Assembly (NCBI GenBank): GCA_025935675.1
Contig: JAICUU010000004.1
Span: forward strand, 1 to 46,885
Source: Burkholderiales bacterium
Lineage (GTDB): Bacteria; Pseudomonadota; Gammaproteobacteria; Burkholderiales; Casimicrobiaceae
Length of the DNA: 46,885 nucleotides
Direction of reading: 5' to 3'
Shown: positions 20,144-30,385 of the stretch, in pieces
Position numbering within the stretch: position 1 is the stretch's first letter
Layout: each line of letters opens with the position of its first letter
Program-made: the position numbers and the translations under genes
Notes under the pieces: model-generated
Database searches by the model: none
What the model saw: only the letters and a program-made list of their open reading frames with translations
Told to the model about the DNA's origin: nothing

Positions 20144-21607
20144 CTAGCCCGTACCGCCGACGACGAGGCCGTCGATGCGCAGCGTCGGCTGTCCGACGCC
20201 GACCGGCACCGACTGGCCGTCCTTGCCGCAGGTGCCGATGCCCGCGTCCAGCGCGAGGTCGTTGCCGACCATCGTCACGCGCGTCAGCGCGTCGGGACCG
20301 TTGCCGATCAGCGTCGCGCCCTTGACCGGATAGACGAGCTTGCCGCTCTCGACCTTCCACGCCTCGGTCATCGAGAACACGAACTTGCCGCTCGTGATGT
20401 CGACCTGGCCGCCGCCGAAGCTCGCCGCGTAGAGGCCGTCCTTGACGGACGCGAGGATCTCGCCGGGATCGTGCGTGCCGTTCAGCATCACCGTGTTGGT
20501 CATCCGCGGCATCGGCAGGTGCGCGAACGACTCGCGCCGCCCGTTGCCGGTGGCGCCGGTGCGCATGAGGCCGCTGTTCATCCGGTCCTGCATATAGCCC
20601 TTGAGGATGCCGTCCTCGATCAGCACCGTGCGCTGCGTCGCGTTGCCCTCGTCGTCGACGTTGAGCGAGCCGCGGCGGTCGAGCATCGTGCCGTCGTCGA
20701 TGACGGTGATGCCGGGCGCCGCGACGCGCTGGCCGACACGGCCTGCGAACGCGCTCGTTTCCTTGCGGTTGAAGTCGCCCTCGAGCCCATGGCCGATCGC
20801 CTCGTGCAGCAGGATGCCCGGCCAGCCCGGGCCGAGCACGACACTCATCGTCCCCGCCGGCGCATCCTTGGCGCGCAGGTTGAGCAGCGCCTGGTCGACG
20901 GCGGTGCGCGCGTAAGACTCGAGCATCGCTTCGTCGAAATAGGCATAGCCGAAGCGTCCGCCGCCGCCGAAGTAGCCCTGCTCGCGCCGGCCGTTCTCCT
21001 CGACGATCACCGTGATCGAGATGCGCGTCAGCGGCCGCTCGTCGGCGGCGAGCGTGCCGTCGCTGCGCGCGATCAGGATCGTCTCGTGCTCGCCGGTGAT
21101 CGACGCCATCACCTGCGTGACGCGCGGGTCGAGGGCGCGTGCGATGCGCTCGAGACGCGTGATCGCCGCGACCTTGCCGGCCTCGTCGAGCGTGGTCAGC
21201 GGGTCGATGCCGGTGTAGAGCGCGCGCACGTCGCCGTGCCGCGCGAGCGGCGCCGATGCCGACTGGCCCTGGCGGCCGATCGCGCGCACCGCCTCGCCGG
21301 CGGCGCGCAGCGCCGGCAGCGAGATGTCGTCGGAATAGGCGAACGCCTGCTTGTCGCCGGTGACCGCGCGCACGCCGACGCCGCGGTCGATGCTGAAGGC
21401 GCCCGACTTGACGATGCCCTCCTCGAGGCTCCAGCTCTCGTATTGCGCGTGCTGGAAATAGAGATCGGCGAAATCGACGTCGTGCGCGTGGATGTCGCGC
21501 AGCACGCCCGAGAGCTGGTCGAGCGACAAGCCGGTGGGCGCGAGCAGGATTTCGCTCGCCCGTGCAATTCGCTCGGCGTGGGGGGTGTCCTGGCTGCGCG
21601 CGTTCAT
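20144..21607 (-). CDS. tldD: Metalloprotease TldD
   Basis: A 487-residue protein of the TldD/PmbA family. With TldE it forms a zinc protease that trims unfolded peptides, for example microcin B17 precursor and CcdA in E. coli. The zinc motif HEAIGH (HExxxH) is at about 268-273, inside LLHEAIGHGLEGDFNRK. The C-terminal region AGIGTCGKDGQSVPVGVGQP supplies the conserved cysteine. Length matches E. coli TldD (481). The start MNARSQDTPH was chosen because upstream codons look like leader containing a hairpin. No TldE/PmbA gene is visible in the window. The gene follows the liv cluster by 58 bases. Confidence 0.94.
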   Translation of the reverse strand: MNARSQDTPHAERIARASEILLAPTGLSLDQLSGVLRDIHAHDVDFADLYFQHAQYESWSLEEGIVKSGAFSIDRGVGVRAVTGDKQAFAYSDDISLPALRAAGEAVRAIGRQGQSASAPLARHGDVRALYTGIDPLTTLDEAGKVAAITRLERIARALDPRVTQVMASITGEHETILIARSDGTLAADERPLTRISITVIVEENGRREQGYFGGGGRFGYAYFDEAMLESYARTAVDQALLNLRAKDAPAGTMSVVLGPGWPGILLHEAIGHGLEGDFNRKETSAFAGRVGQRVAAPGITVIDDGTMLDRRGSLNVDDEGNATQRTVLIEDGILKGYMQDRMNSGLMRTGATGNGRRESFAHLPMPRMTNTVMLNGTHDPGEILASVKDGLYAASFGGGQVDITSGKFVFSMTEAWKVESGKLVYPVKGATLIGNGPDALTRVTMVGNDLALDAGIGTCGKDGQSVPVGVGQPTLRIDGLVVGGTG

Positions 21608-21623
21608 GGGGGTCAGATGACGC

Positions 21624-21656
21624 CCGGGCGGGGGAAGTTCAAGCCGTCCCGCCCGG
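21624..21656. repeat. Intercistronic hairpin between livF and tldD
   Basis: CCGGGCGGG at 21624-21632 pairs exactly with CCCGCCCGG at 21648-21656 across a 15-base loop. It fills most of the 58-base gap after the livF stop (21666) on the minus strand. There is no T-run. It may end or stabilise the transporter transcript before tldD. Confidence 0.45.
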
Positions 21657-21665
21657 CGCGCCATT

Positions 21666-22433
21666 CTAACCCGCCGTCATGGCGCCATGCCCGCGGCCGA
21701 GGTAGGTGGCGGCGACGCGGGCGTCGGCGGCGAGCGTCGCGCTGTCGCCCTCGAGGACCACGCGTCCCGTCTCCAGCACGTAGCCGTAGTCGGCGATCGC
21801 CAGCGCCGCGCGCGCATTCTGCTCGACGAGCAGGATCGTCACGCCGGTGTCGCGCAACGCGGCGATGATCGTGAAGATGTCGCGCACCACGCGGGGTGCG
21901 AGGCCGAGCGACGGCTCGTCGAGCATCAGCAGCGCCGGTCGCGCCATCAAGCCCCGGCCGAGCGCGAGCATCTGGCGCTCGCCGCCCGACAGCGTGCCGG
22001 CGAGCTGGCGGCGGCGCTCGAGAAGGCGCGGAAAGCGCCGGTAAACCTCGGCACGCAGCGCGTCGATGCCGCGCTCGCGGCGCCGCGCGAACGCGCCGAG
22101 TGCCAAGTGGTCGTCGACGCTCATCGTCGCGAAGAGCTCGCGTTTCTCGGGCACGAGCACGATGCCGCGGGCGACGCGCTCCTCGATCGCGAGGCGCGCG
22201 ACGTCGACGCCGTCGTGGCGGATGCCGCCACGCGATGGCAGCACGCCCATCAGCGCGGCCAGCAGCGTCGTCTTGCCGGCGCCGTTCGGGCCGATCACCG
22301 TGACGATGCGCCCGCGCGCCGCGGTGAGCGAGACGTCGCGCACCGCCTCGACGTTGCCATAGGCCACGCTGAGGTCTTCGACCTGGAGAAGCGGCCCCAA
22401 GGCCCCTGCTCGCACGGCCTCTCGCGCGCTCAC
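21666..22433 (-). CDS. livF: Branched-chain amino acid-type ABC transporter ATPase (LivF)
   Basis: A 255-residue ABC ATPase. Walker A GPNGAGKT is at about residues 48-55, the signature is LSGGERQMLALGRGLMARP, and Walker B is LLMLDEPSLGLAP. The C-terminal VEQNARAALAIADYGYVLE is characteristic of LivF. It drives import together with the ATPase domain of the fused upstream protein. Translation starts with GTG at 22433, sharing GTGA with the stop of the upstream gene, which indicates coupling. The frame remains open far upstream, but that part is only a shadow of the preceding gene. Confidence 0.93.
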   Translation of the reverse strand: MSAREAVRAGALGPLLQVEDLSVAYGNVEAVRDVSLTAARGRIVTVIGPNGAGKTTLLAALMGVLPSRGGIRHDGVDVARLAIEERVARGIVLVPEKRELFATMSVDDHLALGAFARRRERGIDALRAEVYRRFPRLLERRRQLAGTLSGGERQMLALGRGLMARPALLMLDEPSLGLAPRVVRDIFTIIAALRDTGVTILLVEQNARAALAIADYGYVLETGRVVLEGDSATLAADARVAATYLGRGHGAMTAG

Positions 22434-24220
22434 GTCGGTGCCCCGCCCAGATAAGCCTCGAGGACGGCGGGGTCGCTCTGGATCGCCGCCGGGACCCCCT
22501 CGGCGAGCTTCTCGCCGAAGTCCATGACGATCAGGCGATCGGCGAGGCCCATGACGAATGCCATGTCGTGCTCGACCAGCAGCACGGTCATGCCGCCGGC
22601 GCGCAAGCTGCGCAGCAGCGCCGCCAGCGCCTCCTTCTCGTGGAACCGCAGGCCCGCGGCGGGCTCGTCGAGCAGCAGCAACACCGGGTCGGCCGCCAGC
22701 GCGCGCGCGATCTCGACGATCCGCTGCTGGCCGAGCGCGAGGTTCTGCGCTTCGGCGTGGACGAACTCGGCGAGGCCGCAGCGCGCGAGCGCGCGTGCCG
22801 CCTCGGCGCGCACGCGCGCCTCCTCGCGGCGGTCGAGCCGCAGCGCCGCGCGCAGGAACCCCGCGCGGCCGCGCAAATGCGCGCCGAGCGCGACGTTGTC
22901 GAGCACGCTCATCCGCGGCACGAGCTTCACGTGCTGGAAGGTGCGGCCGATGCCGCGCGCGGCGATCCGGTAGGGTGCCGCGCCGGCGATCGAATGGCCG
23001 CGGAAACGGACGTCGCCCGACGTCGGCGCTAGCGCGCCGGAGAGCAGCGCGAACGTCGTCGTCTTGCCGGCGCCGTTGGGGCCGATCAGCCCGACGATCT
23101 CGCCGCAGGCGAGCGCGAACGTGAGATCGTTGACGGCGACGAGCCCGCCGAACGCCTTGCGCGCCGCGCGCACCTCGAGCAGCGTCGACGCCGCCGCGGG
23201 TTGCACGCGCGCGGCGAGCGGCGCGGCGTCGGGCACCGGCGGCGGCTTCGCGTGCGGCAGCAGCCGGTCGATCCACGGCCACAGCCCGTCGCGCGTGCGT
23301 TGCAGCAGCACGATGACGATGAGGCCGAACACGACGATCTCGAAATTGCCCGACGTGCCGAGCAGCGCCGGCAGCGCGTCCTGCAGGTATTGCTTGAGCA
23401 GCGTGATGATCGTCGCGCCGACCAGCGCGCCCAATACGCTGCCGGCGCCGCCGACCACCGCCATGAACAGGTACTCGATGCCCTGGTTGATGCCGAACGG
23501 CGTCGGGTTGACGAAGCGCTGCAGGTGCGCGTACAGCCATCCCGAGATGCATGCAAGCAACGCCGCGTAGACGAACACGACGATCTTGAGGCGCGCGCCG
23601 TCGACGCCAAACGCCTCGGCCATCTCGAGGCGCCCCTTCAGCGCGCGGATCGCGCGCCCCTGCCGCGAGTCGAGCACGTTGTGCATCGTCCACAGCGCGG
23701 CGACGACGACGAGCCAGATCAGCCAGCACATGCGCCGCTCGTCCTTCAGCTCGATCGTGCCGATCGACAGTGCCGGGATGCCCGCCATCCCGGTGTGGCC
23801 GCCGAGGAATTCGAGGTTGCCGAACAGGAAGAAGATCGACAGCCCCCACGCGATCGTCGCGAGCGGCAGGAAATGCCCGCGCATCCGCAGCGTGATGAAG
23901 CCGAGCGCCAGCGCCACGACGAACGTGAGCGCGAGGCCCGCCGCGAGCGCGATCCACGGCGACACGCCGTGCGCGGTCGACAGCCACGCGCTGGTGTACG
24001 CGCCCAGGCCGACGAACGCCGCCTGGCCGAACGACGTCTGCCCGGCGACGCCGGTCAGCAGCACGAGGCCCAGCGCGACGATCGTGTAGAGGCCGATGTA
24101 GTTGGCGAGCGTGACCCAGAACGGCGGCGCGATAAGCGGCAGCAACGCCATCGCGATCGCGATGAAGGCGATGATCGCCGGCGTGCTGCAAAGACGCCCG
24201 AGCCCGGCGCCCGATCTCAC
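22430..24220 (-). CDS. LivM-LivG fusion: permease plus ATPase of the ABC importer
   Basis: A 596-residue protein combining two subunits that are separate in E. coli. Residues 1 to about 320 are a LivM-type permease with many membrane segments, including LTGVAGQTSFGQAAFVGLGAY and GGAGSVLGALVGATI. After a linker rich in proline and alanine, residues from about 346 are a LivG-type ATPase with Walker A GPNGAGKT (380-387), signature LALGQQRIVEIARAL, Walker B LLLLDEPAAGL and LLVEHDMAFVMGLADR. The signature reads LALGQ where E. coli LivG has LAYGQ. Start is GTG at 24220, eight bases after GGGGGAGG at 24236-24229; an earlier ATG at 24243 is in another frame and closes at once. Confidence 0.93.
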   Translation of the reverse strand: MRSGAGLGRLCSTPAIIAFIAIAMALLPLIAPPFWVTLANYIGLYTIVALGLVLLTGVAGQTSFGQAAFVGLGAYTSAWLSTAHGVSPWIALAAGLALTFVVALALGFITLRMRGHFLPLATIAWGLSIFFLFGNLEFLGGHTGMAGIPALSIGTIELKDERRMCWLIWLVVVAALWTMHNVLDSRQGRAIRALKGRLEMAEAFGVDGARLKIVVFVYAALLACISGWLYAHLQRFVNPTPFGINQGIEYLFMAVVGGAGSVLGALVGATIITLLKQYLQDALPALLGTSGNFEIVVFGLIVIVLLQRTRDGLWPWIDRLLPHAKPPPVPDAAPLAARVQPAAASTLLEVRAARKAFGGLVAVNDLTFALACGEIVGLIGPNGAGKTTTFALLSGALAPTSGDVRFRGHSIAGAAPYRIAARGIGRTFQHVKLVPRMSVLDNVALGAHLRGRAGFLRAALRLDRREEARVRAEAARALARCGLAEFVHAEAQNLALGQQRIVEIARALAADPVLLLLDEPAAGLRFHEKEALAALLRSLRAGGMTVLLVEHDMAFVMGLADRLIVMDFGEKLAEGVPAAIQSDPAVLEAYLGGAPT

Positions 24221-24242
24221 CGGACGGCCTCCCCCGCGAGCA

Positions 24243-25280
24243 TCATTCGTCCTCCTCGTGGTGGTGCGTGACGAGGCTGCGCCACAGCAGCACGGGGATG
24301 ATCAGCGTGAAGACGATCACCTCCTTGTAGGCACTCGCCCAGAACGACGAGAACGCCTCGATCAGGCCGACGAACAGCGAGCCCGCGGCGGCCAGCGGAT
24401 AGCTCGCCAGCCCACCGATGATCGCGCCGACGAAGCCCTTCAGCGAGATGATGAATCCCGAGTCGTAGTAGAGCGTCGTGATCGGGCCGATCAGCACGCC
24501 GCAGAACGCGCACAGCACGGCGGCCAGCGCGAACGACAGCGCGCCGGCGAAGTCGGGCGAGATGCCGCACAGGCGCGCACCGAGGCGGTTGACCGACGTC
24601 GCGTGCAACGCCTTGCCGTAGAGCGTGCGCCCGAAGAACAGCGCCAGCGCGGCGATCGCCAGCGCGCTCGTGGCGAGCACCAGCAGGCTTTGCACGCTGA
24701 CGCGCAGCGCGCCGATGTCGAACGATGCCGACGAGAACGGCGGCGTGCGCGAGCCTTCGGCGCCGAAGAAATACAGCGCGAGGCCGGTCAGCACGAAATG
24801 GACGGCGACGGCGACGATCAGCAGCACCAGCACCGACGCGTCGGCGATCGGCTCGAACACGATCTTCCAGGTGAGCGGCCCGAGCGCGCCGGTGAGCGCG
24901 AGCGCCATCGCCACCTCGGCCGCGAGCGGCAGCTTGCGCGGCCCCATCCACGCCGCGAGTGCCGCAAGCGCGAGCGGGATGCCGGCCCACAGTGCGGCGC
25001 CGGCGAGCGCGCGCCGCCCTTCGCCGCGGCGCGCGCGCCTCACCGCCTCGATCACGCCCGCCAGCACCGCCGCGCCGGCGACGAGCCGCACGGTGCCCGG
25101 CACGTGGCCCTGGTCGAACGCCGCGAGCGTGAGCGCGCCGATCGTCAGCAATTCGCCGGACGGCACGAGGATCACGCGCGTCACGGCGAACACCATGACG
25201 AGCGCCAGCGCGAGGAGCGCGTAGATCGCGCCGTTGGTGATGCCGTCCTGCGCGAGCAGCGCGGCGATCGAGAGGTCCAC
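24243..25280 (-). CDS. livH: Branched-chain amino acid-type ABC transporter permease (LivH)
   Basis: A 345-residue inner-membrane permease. The N-terminus (QDGITNGAIYALLALALVMVFAVTRVI) is the LivH signature. The rest is a chain of hydrophobic helices, with the conserved C-terminal loop FGRTLYGKALHATSVNRLGARLCGI followed by GALSFALAAVLCAFCGVLIGP and LKGFVGAIIGGLASYPLAAAG. It is longer than E. coli LivH (308) because of an extra hydrophobic region at about residues 60-135. Start is GTG at 25280. The protein ends in an acidic/histidine tail (HHHEEDE). It is flanked upstream by a strong hairpin after the binding-protein gene. Confidence 0.92.
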   Translation of the reverse strand: MDLSIAALLAQDGITNGAIYALLALALVMVFAVTRVILVPSGELLTIGALTLAAFDQGHVPGTVRLVAGAAVLAGVIEAVRRARRGEGRRALAGAALWAGIPLALAALAAWMGPRKLPLAAEVAMALALTGALGPLTWKIVFEPIADASVLVLLIVAVAVHFVLTGLALYFFGAEGSRTPPFSSASFDIGALRVSVQSLLVLATSALAIAALALFFGRTLYGKALHATSVNRLGARLCGISPDFAGALSFALAAVLCAFCGVLIGPITTLYYDSGFIISLKGFVGAIIGGLASYPLAAAGSLFVGLIEAFSSFWASAYKEVIVFTLIIPVLLWRSLVTHHHEEDE

Positions 25281-25284
25281 CGTC

Positions 25285-25311
25285 AGGGCGCGCGCGCCCG
25301 GCGCGCGCCCT
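25285..25311. repeat. Strong intra-operon hairpin between livK-type and livH genes
   Basis: AGGGCGCGCGC at 25285-25295 and its exact reverse complement at 25301-25311 form an 11-bp, GC-only-loop stem with a 5-base loop. It begins 18 bases after the stop of the binding-protein gene and ends just before the livH start on the minus strand. Such stems commonly protect the abundant binding-protein mRNA and reduce read-through to permease genes. The role here is inferred. Confidence 0.6.
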
Positions 25312-25329
25312 GCGCGGCGCGTGCCGCGC

Positions 25330-26469
25330 CTACTTCTGCAGCACCCACTTGCCGTCTTCGATCTTCACCATCACGCGGCCGCGGTTGTCGAGGCCGTTGT
25401 GGTCGTGCGGCGTCATCACGAAGACGCCGTGCACGCCGACGACGTTGGCGGTCTCGAGACCGTCCCGCAACGCGGCGCGGAATTCCGGCGTGCCGGGCTT
25501 GGCCTTGGCGAGGGCCTTCGGAATCGCCTGCGCGAGCAGTTGCCACGCGTCCCAGGCATGCCCGCCAAACGTCGAGCGCGTGCCGAAGCGCTTCTCGTAC
25601 TGCGTCACGTACGTGGCGTCGCTTTTCTTCAGCGGATTGGAGTCGGGGAGCTGCTCGTAGACGAGCATCGGCCCCGACGGCAGCAGCGTGCCGTTGCCGT
25701 CCTTGCCGACGACGCGCAGGAAGTCGGCGTTGGCGACGCCGTGCGTCTGGTAGATCTTGCCCTTGTAGCCGCGCGCGACGAGCTCCTTCTGCGGCGTCGC
25801 CGCGGGCGTGCCCGACGCGCCGATCAGGATCGCGTCGGGGTGCGCGGCGATCAGCTTCAGCACCTGGCCCGTGACCGACGTGTCGTTGCGGTTGTACTTC
25901 TCGGCCGCGACGATCTCGATGCCGGCGGTCTTCAGCGAGTTGCGCATCTCGGCGAGCCAGCTTTCGCCGTAGGCGTCGGCGAAGCCGATGTAGCCCATCG
26001 TGCGCACGCCGTTGGCCTTCATGCTGACGGCGATCGCGTCGGCCATCAACGTGTCGCTCTGCGGCGTCTTGAACACCCAGTACGTGCGCGGATTCGACGG
26101 GTCGACGATGCGGCCCGACGCCGCCATCGAGATCATCGGCAGCTTGGCGTCCGCGACGACGTCGACCATCGCCAGCGAGTTGGGCGTCACTGTCGAGCCG
26201 ATGATGACATCGGCCTTGTCCTCGGTGATCAGCTTGCGGGTGTTGGTGACCGCCTTCGTCGTATCCGACGCGTCGTCGAGGATCACCCAGTTGATCTTCT
26301 GGCCGTCGATCGATTGCGGCAGCAGCTCGAATGTGTTGCGCTCCGGAATGCCGAGCGACGCCGCCGGGCCGGTCGCCGACAGCGTGACGCCGATCGTGAT
26401 GTCCGCGCGCGCCGCGCTCGCCGCCGCGGCGATCGCCACGGCCAGTGCTACGTTTAATCCCCGCTTCAT
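25330..26469 (-). CDS. Branched-chain amino acid-type ABC transporter substrate-binding protein
   Basis: A 379-residue periplasmic binding protein of the Leu/Ile/Val-binding family. A Sec signal peptide (NVALAVAIAAAASAARA) precedes the mature start DITIGVTLSATGPAASLGIPE. The two-lobe receptor fold is visible in VIIGSTVTPNSLAMVDVVAD, MGYIGFADAYGESW and GGHAWDAWQLLAQAIPKAL. Ligand may be a branched-chain amino acid or an aromatic or other carboxylate; family members vary and the sequence alone does not decide. AAGGGGGA a few bases before the ATG is a strong ribosome-binding site, as expected for the most abundant component. First gene of the four-gene transporter unit. Confidence 0.92.
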   Translation of the reverse strand: MKRGLNVALAVAIAAAASAARADITIGVTLSATGPAASLGIPERNTFELLPQSIDGQKINWVILDDASDTTKAVTNTRKLITEDKADVIIGSTVTPNSLAMVDVVADAKLPMISMAASGRIVDPSNPRTYWVFKTPQSDTLMADAIAVSMKANGVRTMGYIGFADAYGESWLAEMRNSLKTAGIEIVAAEKYNRNDTSVTGQVLKLIAAHPDAILIGASGTPAATPQKELVARGYKGKIYQTHGVANADFLRVVGKDGNGTLLPSGPMLVYEQLPDSNPLKKSDATYVTQYEKRFGTRSTFGGHAWDAWQLLAQAIPKALAKAKPGTPEFRAALRDGLETANVVGVHGVFVMTPHDHNGLDNRGRVMVKIEDGKWVLQK

Positions 26470-26515
26470 CTGCTTCCCCCTTGTGGCTCGATGGTCTCGC
26501 GGCGGCTCGTCGCCG

Positions 26516-26956
26516 TCACTTCCGCTTCAGCTCGTCACGGATCTCGCGCAGCAGCAGCACGTCCTCCGGCGTCGCCGGCGCGGCCGCCGCCTCGGGCGTC
26601 TCGAAACGCTCCTTCATCTTGTTGAACTCCTTGATCATGATGAAGATGATCAGCGCGAGGATGGCGAAGTTGAGCACGATCGTGAGGAAATTGCCGTACG
26701 CCAGGAGCGGCACGCCGGCCTTGGTCAGCGCGTCGTAGGTCATCGGCCCGTTATACCCAGGCGGCGGCGCCGACAGCATGATGAAGTAGTTCGAGAAGTC
26801 GAGGCCGCCGAAGATCTTGCCGACGACCGGCATGATGATGTCCTTGACCAGCGAGTCGACGATCTTGCCGAAGGCTGCGCCGATGATCACGCCGACGGCG
26901 AGGTCGACGACATTGCCCTTCATCGCGAACTTCCTGAACTCCGTGCCGAACGACAT
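26516..26956 (-). CDS. mscL: Large-conductance mechanosensitive channel
   Basis: A 146-residue MscL. The start [30 protein letters not shown] is diagnostic: a cytoplasmic N-helix followed by TM1 (about residues 16-40). TM2 is [25 protein letters not shown] at about 89-113. The C-terminal bundle carries [16 protein letters not shown]. The channel is the emergency valve that opens near lytic membrane tension. GGAGGAG lies at the right distance before the ATG. It stands between the liv cluster and glnB on the same strand. Confidence 0.96.
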   Translation of the reverse strand: MSFGTEFRKFAMKGNVVDLAVGVIIGAAFGKIVDSLVKDIIMPVVGKIFGGLDFSNYFIMLSAPPPGYNGPMTYDALTKAGVPLLAYGNFLTIVLNFAILALIIFIMIKEFNKMKERFETPEAAAAPATPEDVLLLREIRDELKRK

Positions 26957-27030
26957 GAGTGCTCCTCCTTCGTGGCGCGCACCGCGGGCGCAGCGGAGCC
27001 GCGCGGGGCGGCGCCGCGCGCCGGTGGACG

Positions 27031-29056
<2,026 letters not shown>

Positions 29057-29124
29057 GCGGCGCATGGTAGCAGAGCGAATGTGCCGGGCCGCGTTATCCT
29101 TGGCCGTCAACGCCCTCGCCCGAC

Positions 29125-30315
29125 GTGCCCTCGCAACCCTCGACAAGCGCCGCGCGCAGCGGCGGCGACACACCCCTTCGCGTGCGCGACGACGTCGCGC
29201 TCGACGCGATCGACGCCGCCGCGTGGGATCGCCTCGCCGACGGCGAGCCGCTCGCCTCGCACGCGTTCCTGGCGGCGCTGCACGCGAGCCGCGCGGCGTC
29301 GCCGGCGACCGGCTGGCAGCCGCATTACCTCACGGCGTGGCGCGGCGACGTGCTGGCGGGTGCGCTGCCCCTCTACGCCAAGTCGCATTCGTACGGCGAG
29401 TACGTGTTCGACTGGGCGTGGGCCGACGCCTACCGTCGCCACGGGCGCCGCTACTACCCGAAGCTCGTCGCCGCGATCCCGTTCACGCCGGTCACCGGGC
29501 CGCGCATCCTCGCCACCGACGACCGCGTCCGCGATGCGCTCGTCGCGCGCGCGCTCGAGATTCTGGAGGTCGGTGGCTTCTCGTCGCTGCACGTCCTGTT
29601 CACCGCCGGCGCCGACACCGCGGCGACGGCGCGCGCCGGCATGATCGCGCGCACCGGCGTGCAATTCCACTGGTCGAATCGCGGCTGGCGCGACTTCGAC
29701 GACTACCTCGCCGCGCTCAATCACGACAAGCGCAAGAAGATCCGCCAGGAGCGGCGTCGCGTCGCGGCATCGGGCATCGCGTTCGAGCGCCGTACCGGCC
29801 GCGACATCGGCGCGGCCGACTGGGACTTCTTCCACCGCTGCTACGTCAATACATACCGTGCGCACGGCTCCACGCCGTACCTGCCGCGCGCGTTCTTCGC
29901 GCGCATCGCCGAGACGATGCCCGACAACCTCATGATGGTGATCGGCCGCCGCGGTGGCGTGCCGCTGTGCGCGGCCTTCGACGTGTTCTCGCCGCGCACG
30001 CTGTGGGGCCGCTACTGGGGCGCGGTCGACTACGTGCCCGGCGTGCACTTCGAGGCCTGCTACTACCAGGCGATCGAGTTCGCGATCGAGCGCGGCTTGG
30101 CGACGTTCGAAGGCGGCGCGCAAGGCGTGCACAAGCTCGCGCGTGGGCTCACGCCGGTCATCACGCATTCCGCGCACGCGATCGCCGATCCCGCGTTCGC
30201 CGAGGCAATCGCCGCCTATTGCGCGGAGGAGCGCGTCGACGTCGCGCACACCGGCGACGAGCTCGAGCGCGCGAGCCCGTTCCGTCGCGATGCCGGTGCT
30301 ACACTGGACCGATGA
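29125..30315 (+). CDS. COG3146-type GNAT/FemAB-like acyltransferase of unknown substrate
   Basis: A 396-residue protein of the group often labelled GNAT family or peptidogalycan biosynthesis protein (COG3146). Recognisable blocks are PLASHAFLAALHASRAASPATGW near the start, PLYAKSHSYGEYVFDWAWADAYRRHG, and YYPKLVAAIPFTPVTGPRIL. The middle part NHDKRKKIRQERRRV is basic, and the C-terminal half (GRYWGAVDYVPGVHFEACYYQ, then FEGGAQGVHKLARGL) resembles FemAB/GNAT acetyl- or aminoacyl-transfer folds. The real substrate is not known. Start is GTG at 29125. It is divergent from nadE and heads a plus-strand group with a crotonase-family gene and an SDR. Confidence 0.82.
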   Translation: MPSQPSTSAARSGGDTPLRVRDDVALDAIDAAAWDRLADGEPLASHAFLAALHASRAASPATGWQPHYLTAWRGDVLAGALPLYAKSHSYGEYVFDWAWADAYRRHGRRYYPKLVAAIPFTPVTGPRILATDDRVRDALVARALEILEVGGFSSLHVLFTAGADTAATARAGMIARTGVQFHWSNRGWRDFDDYLAALNHDKRKKIRQERRRVAASGIAFERRTGRDIGAADWDFFHRCYVNTYRAHGSTPYLPRAFFARIAETMPDNLMMVIGRRGGVPLCAAFDVFSPRTLWGRYWGAVDYVPGVHFEACYYQAIEFAIERGLATFEGGAQGVHKLARGLTPVITHSAHAIADPAFAEAIAAYCAEERVDVAHTGDELERASPFRRDAGATLDR

Positions 30316-30385
30316 GCGCGGCAGGGATGCGCGTGCGCGCAAGCGCGCGGCGCGCGGCGACGAAGATCGTGGCGGCAGGCGCGCG

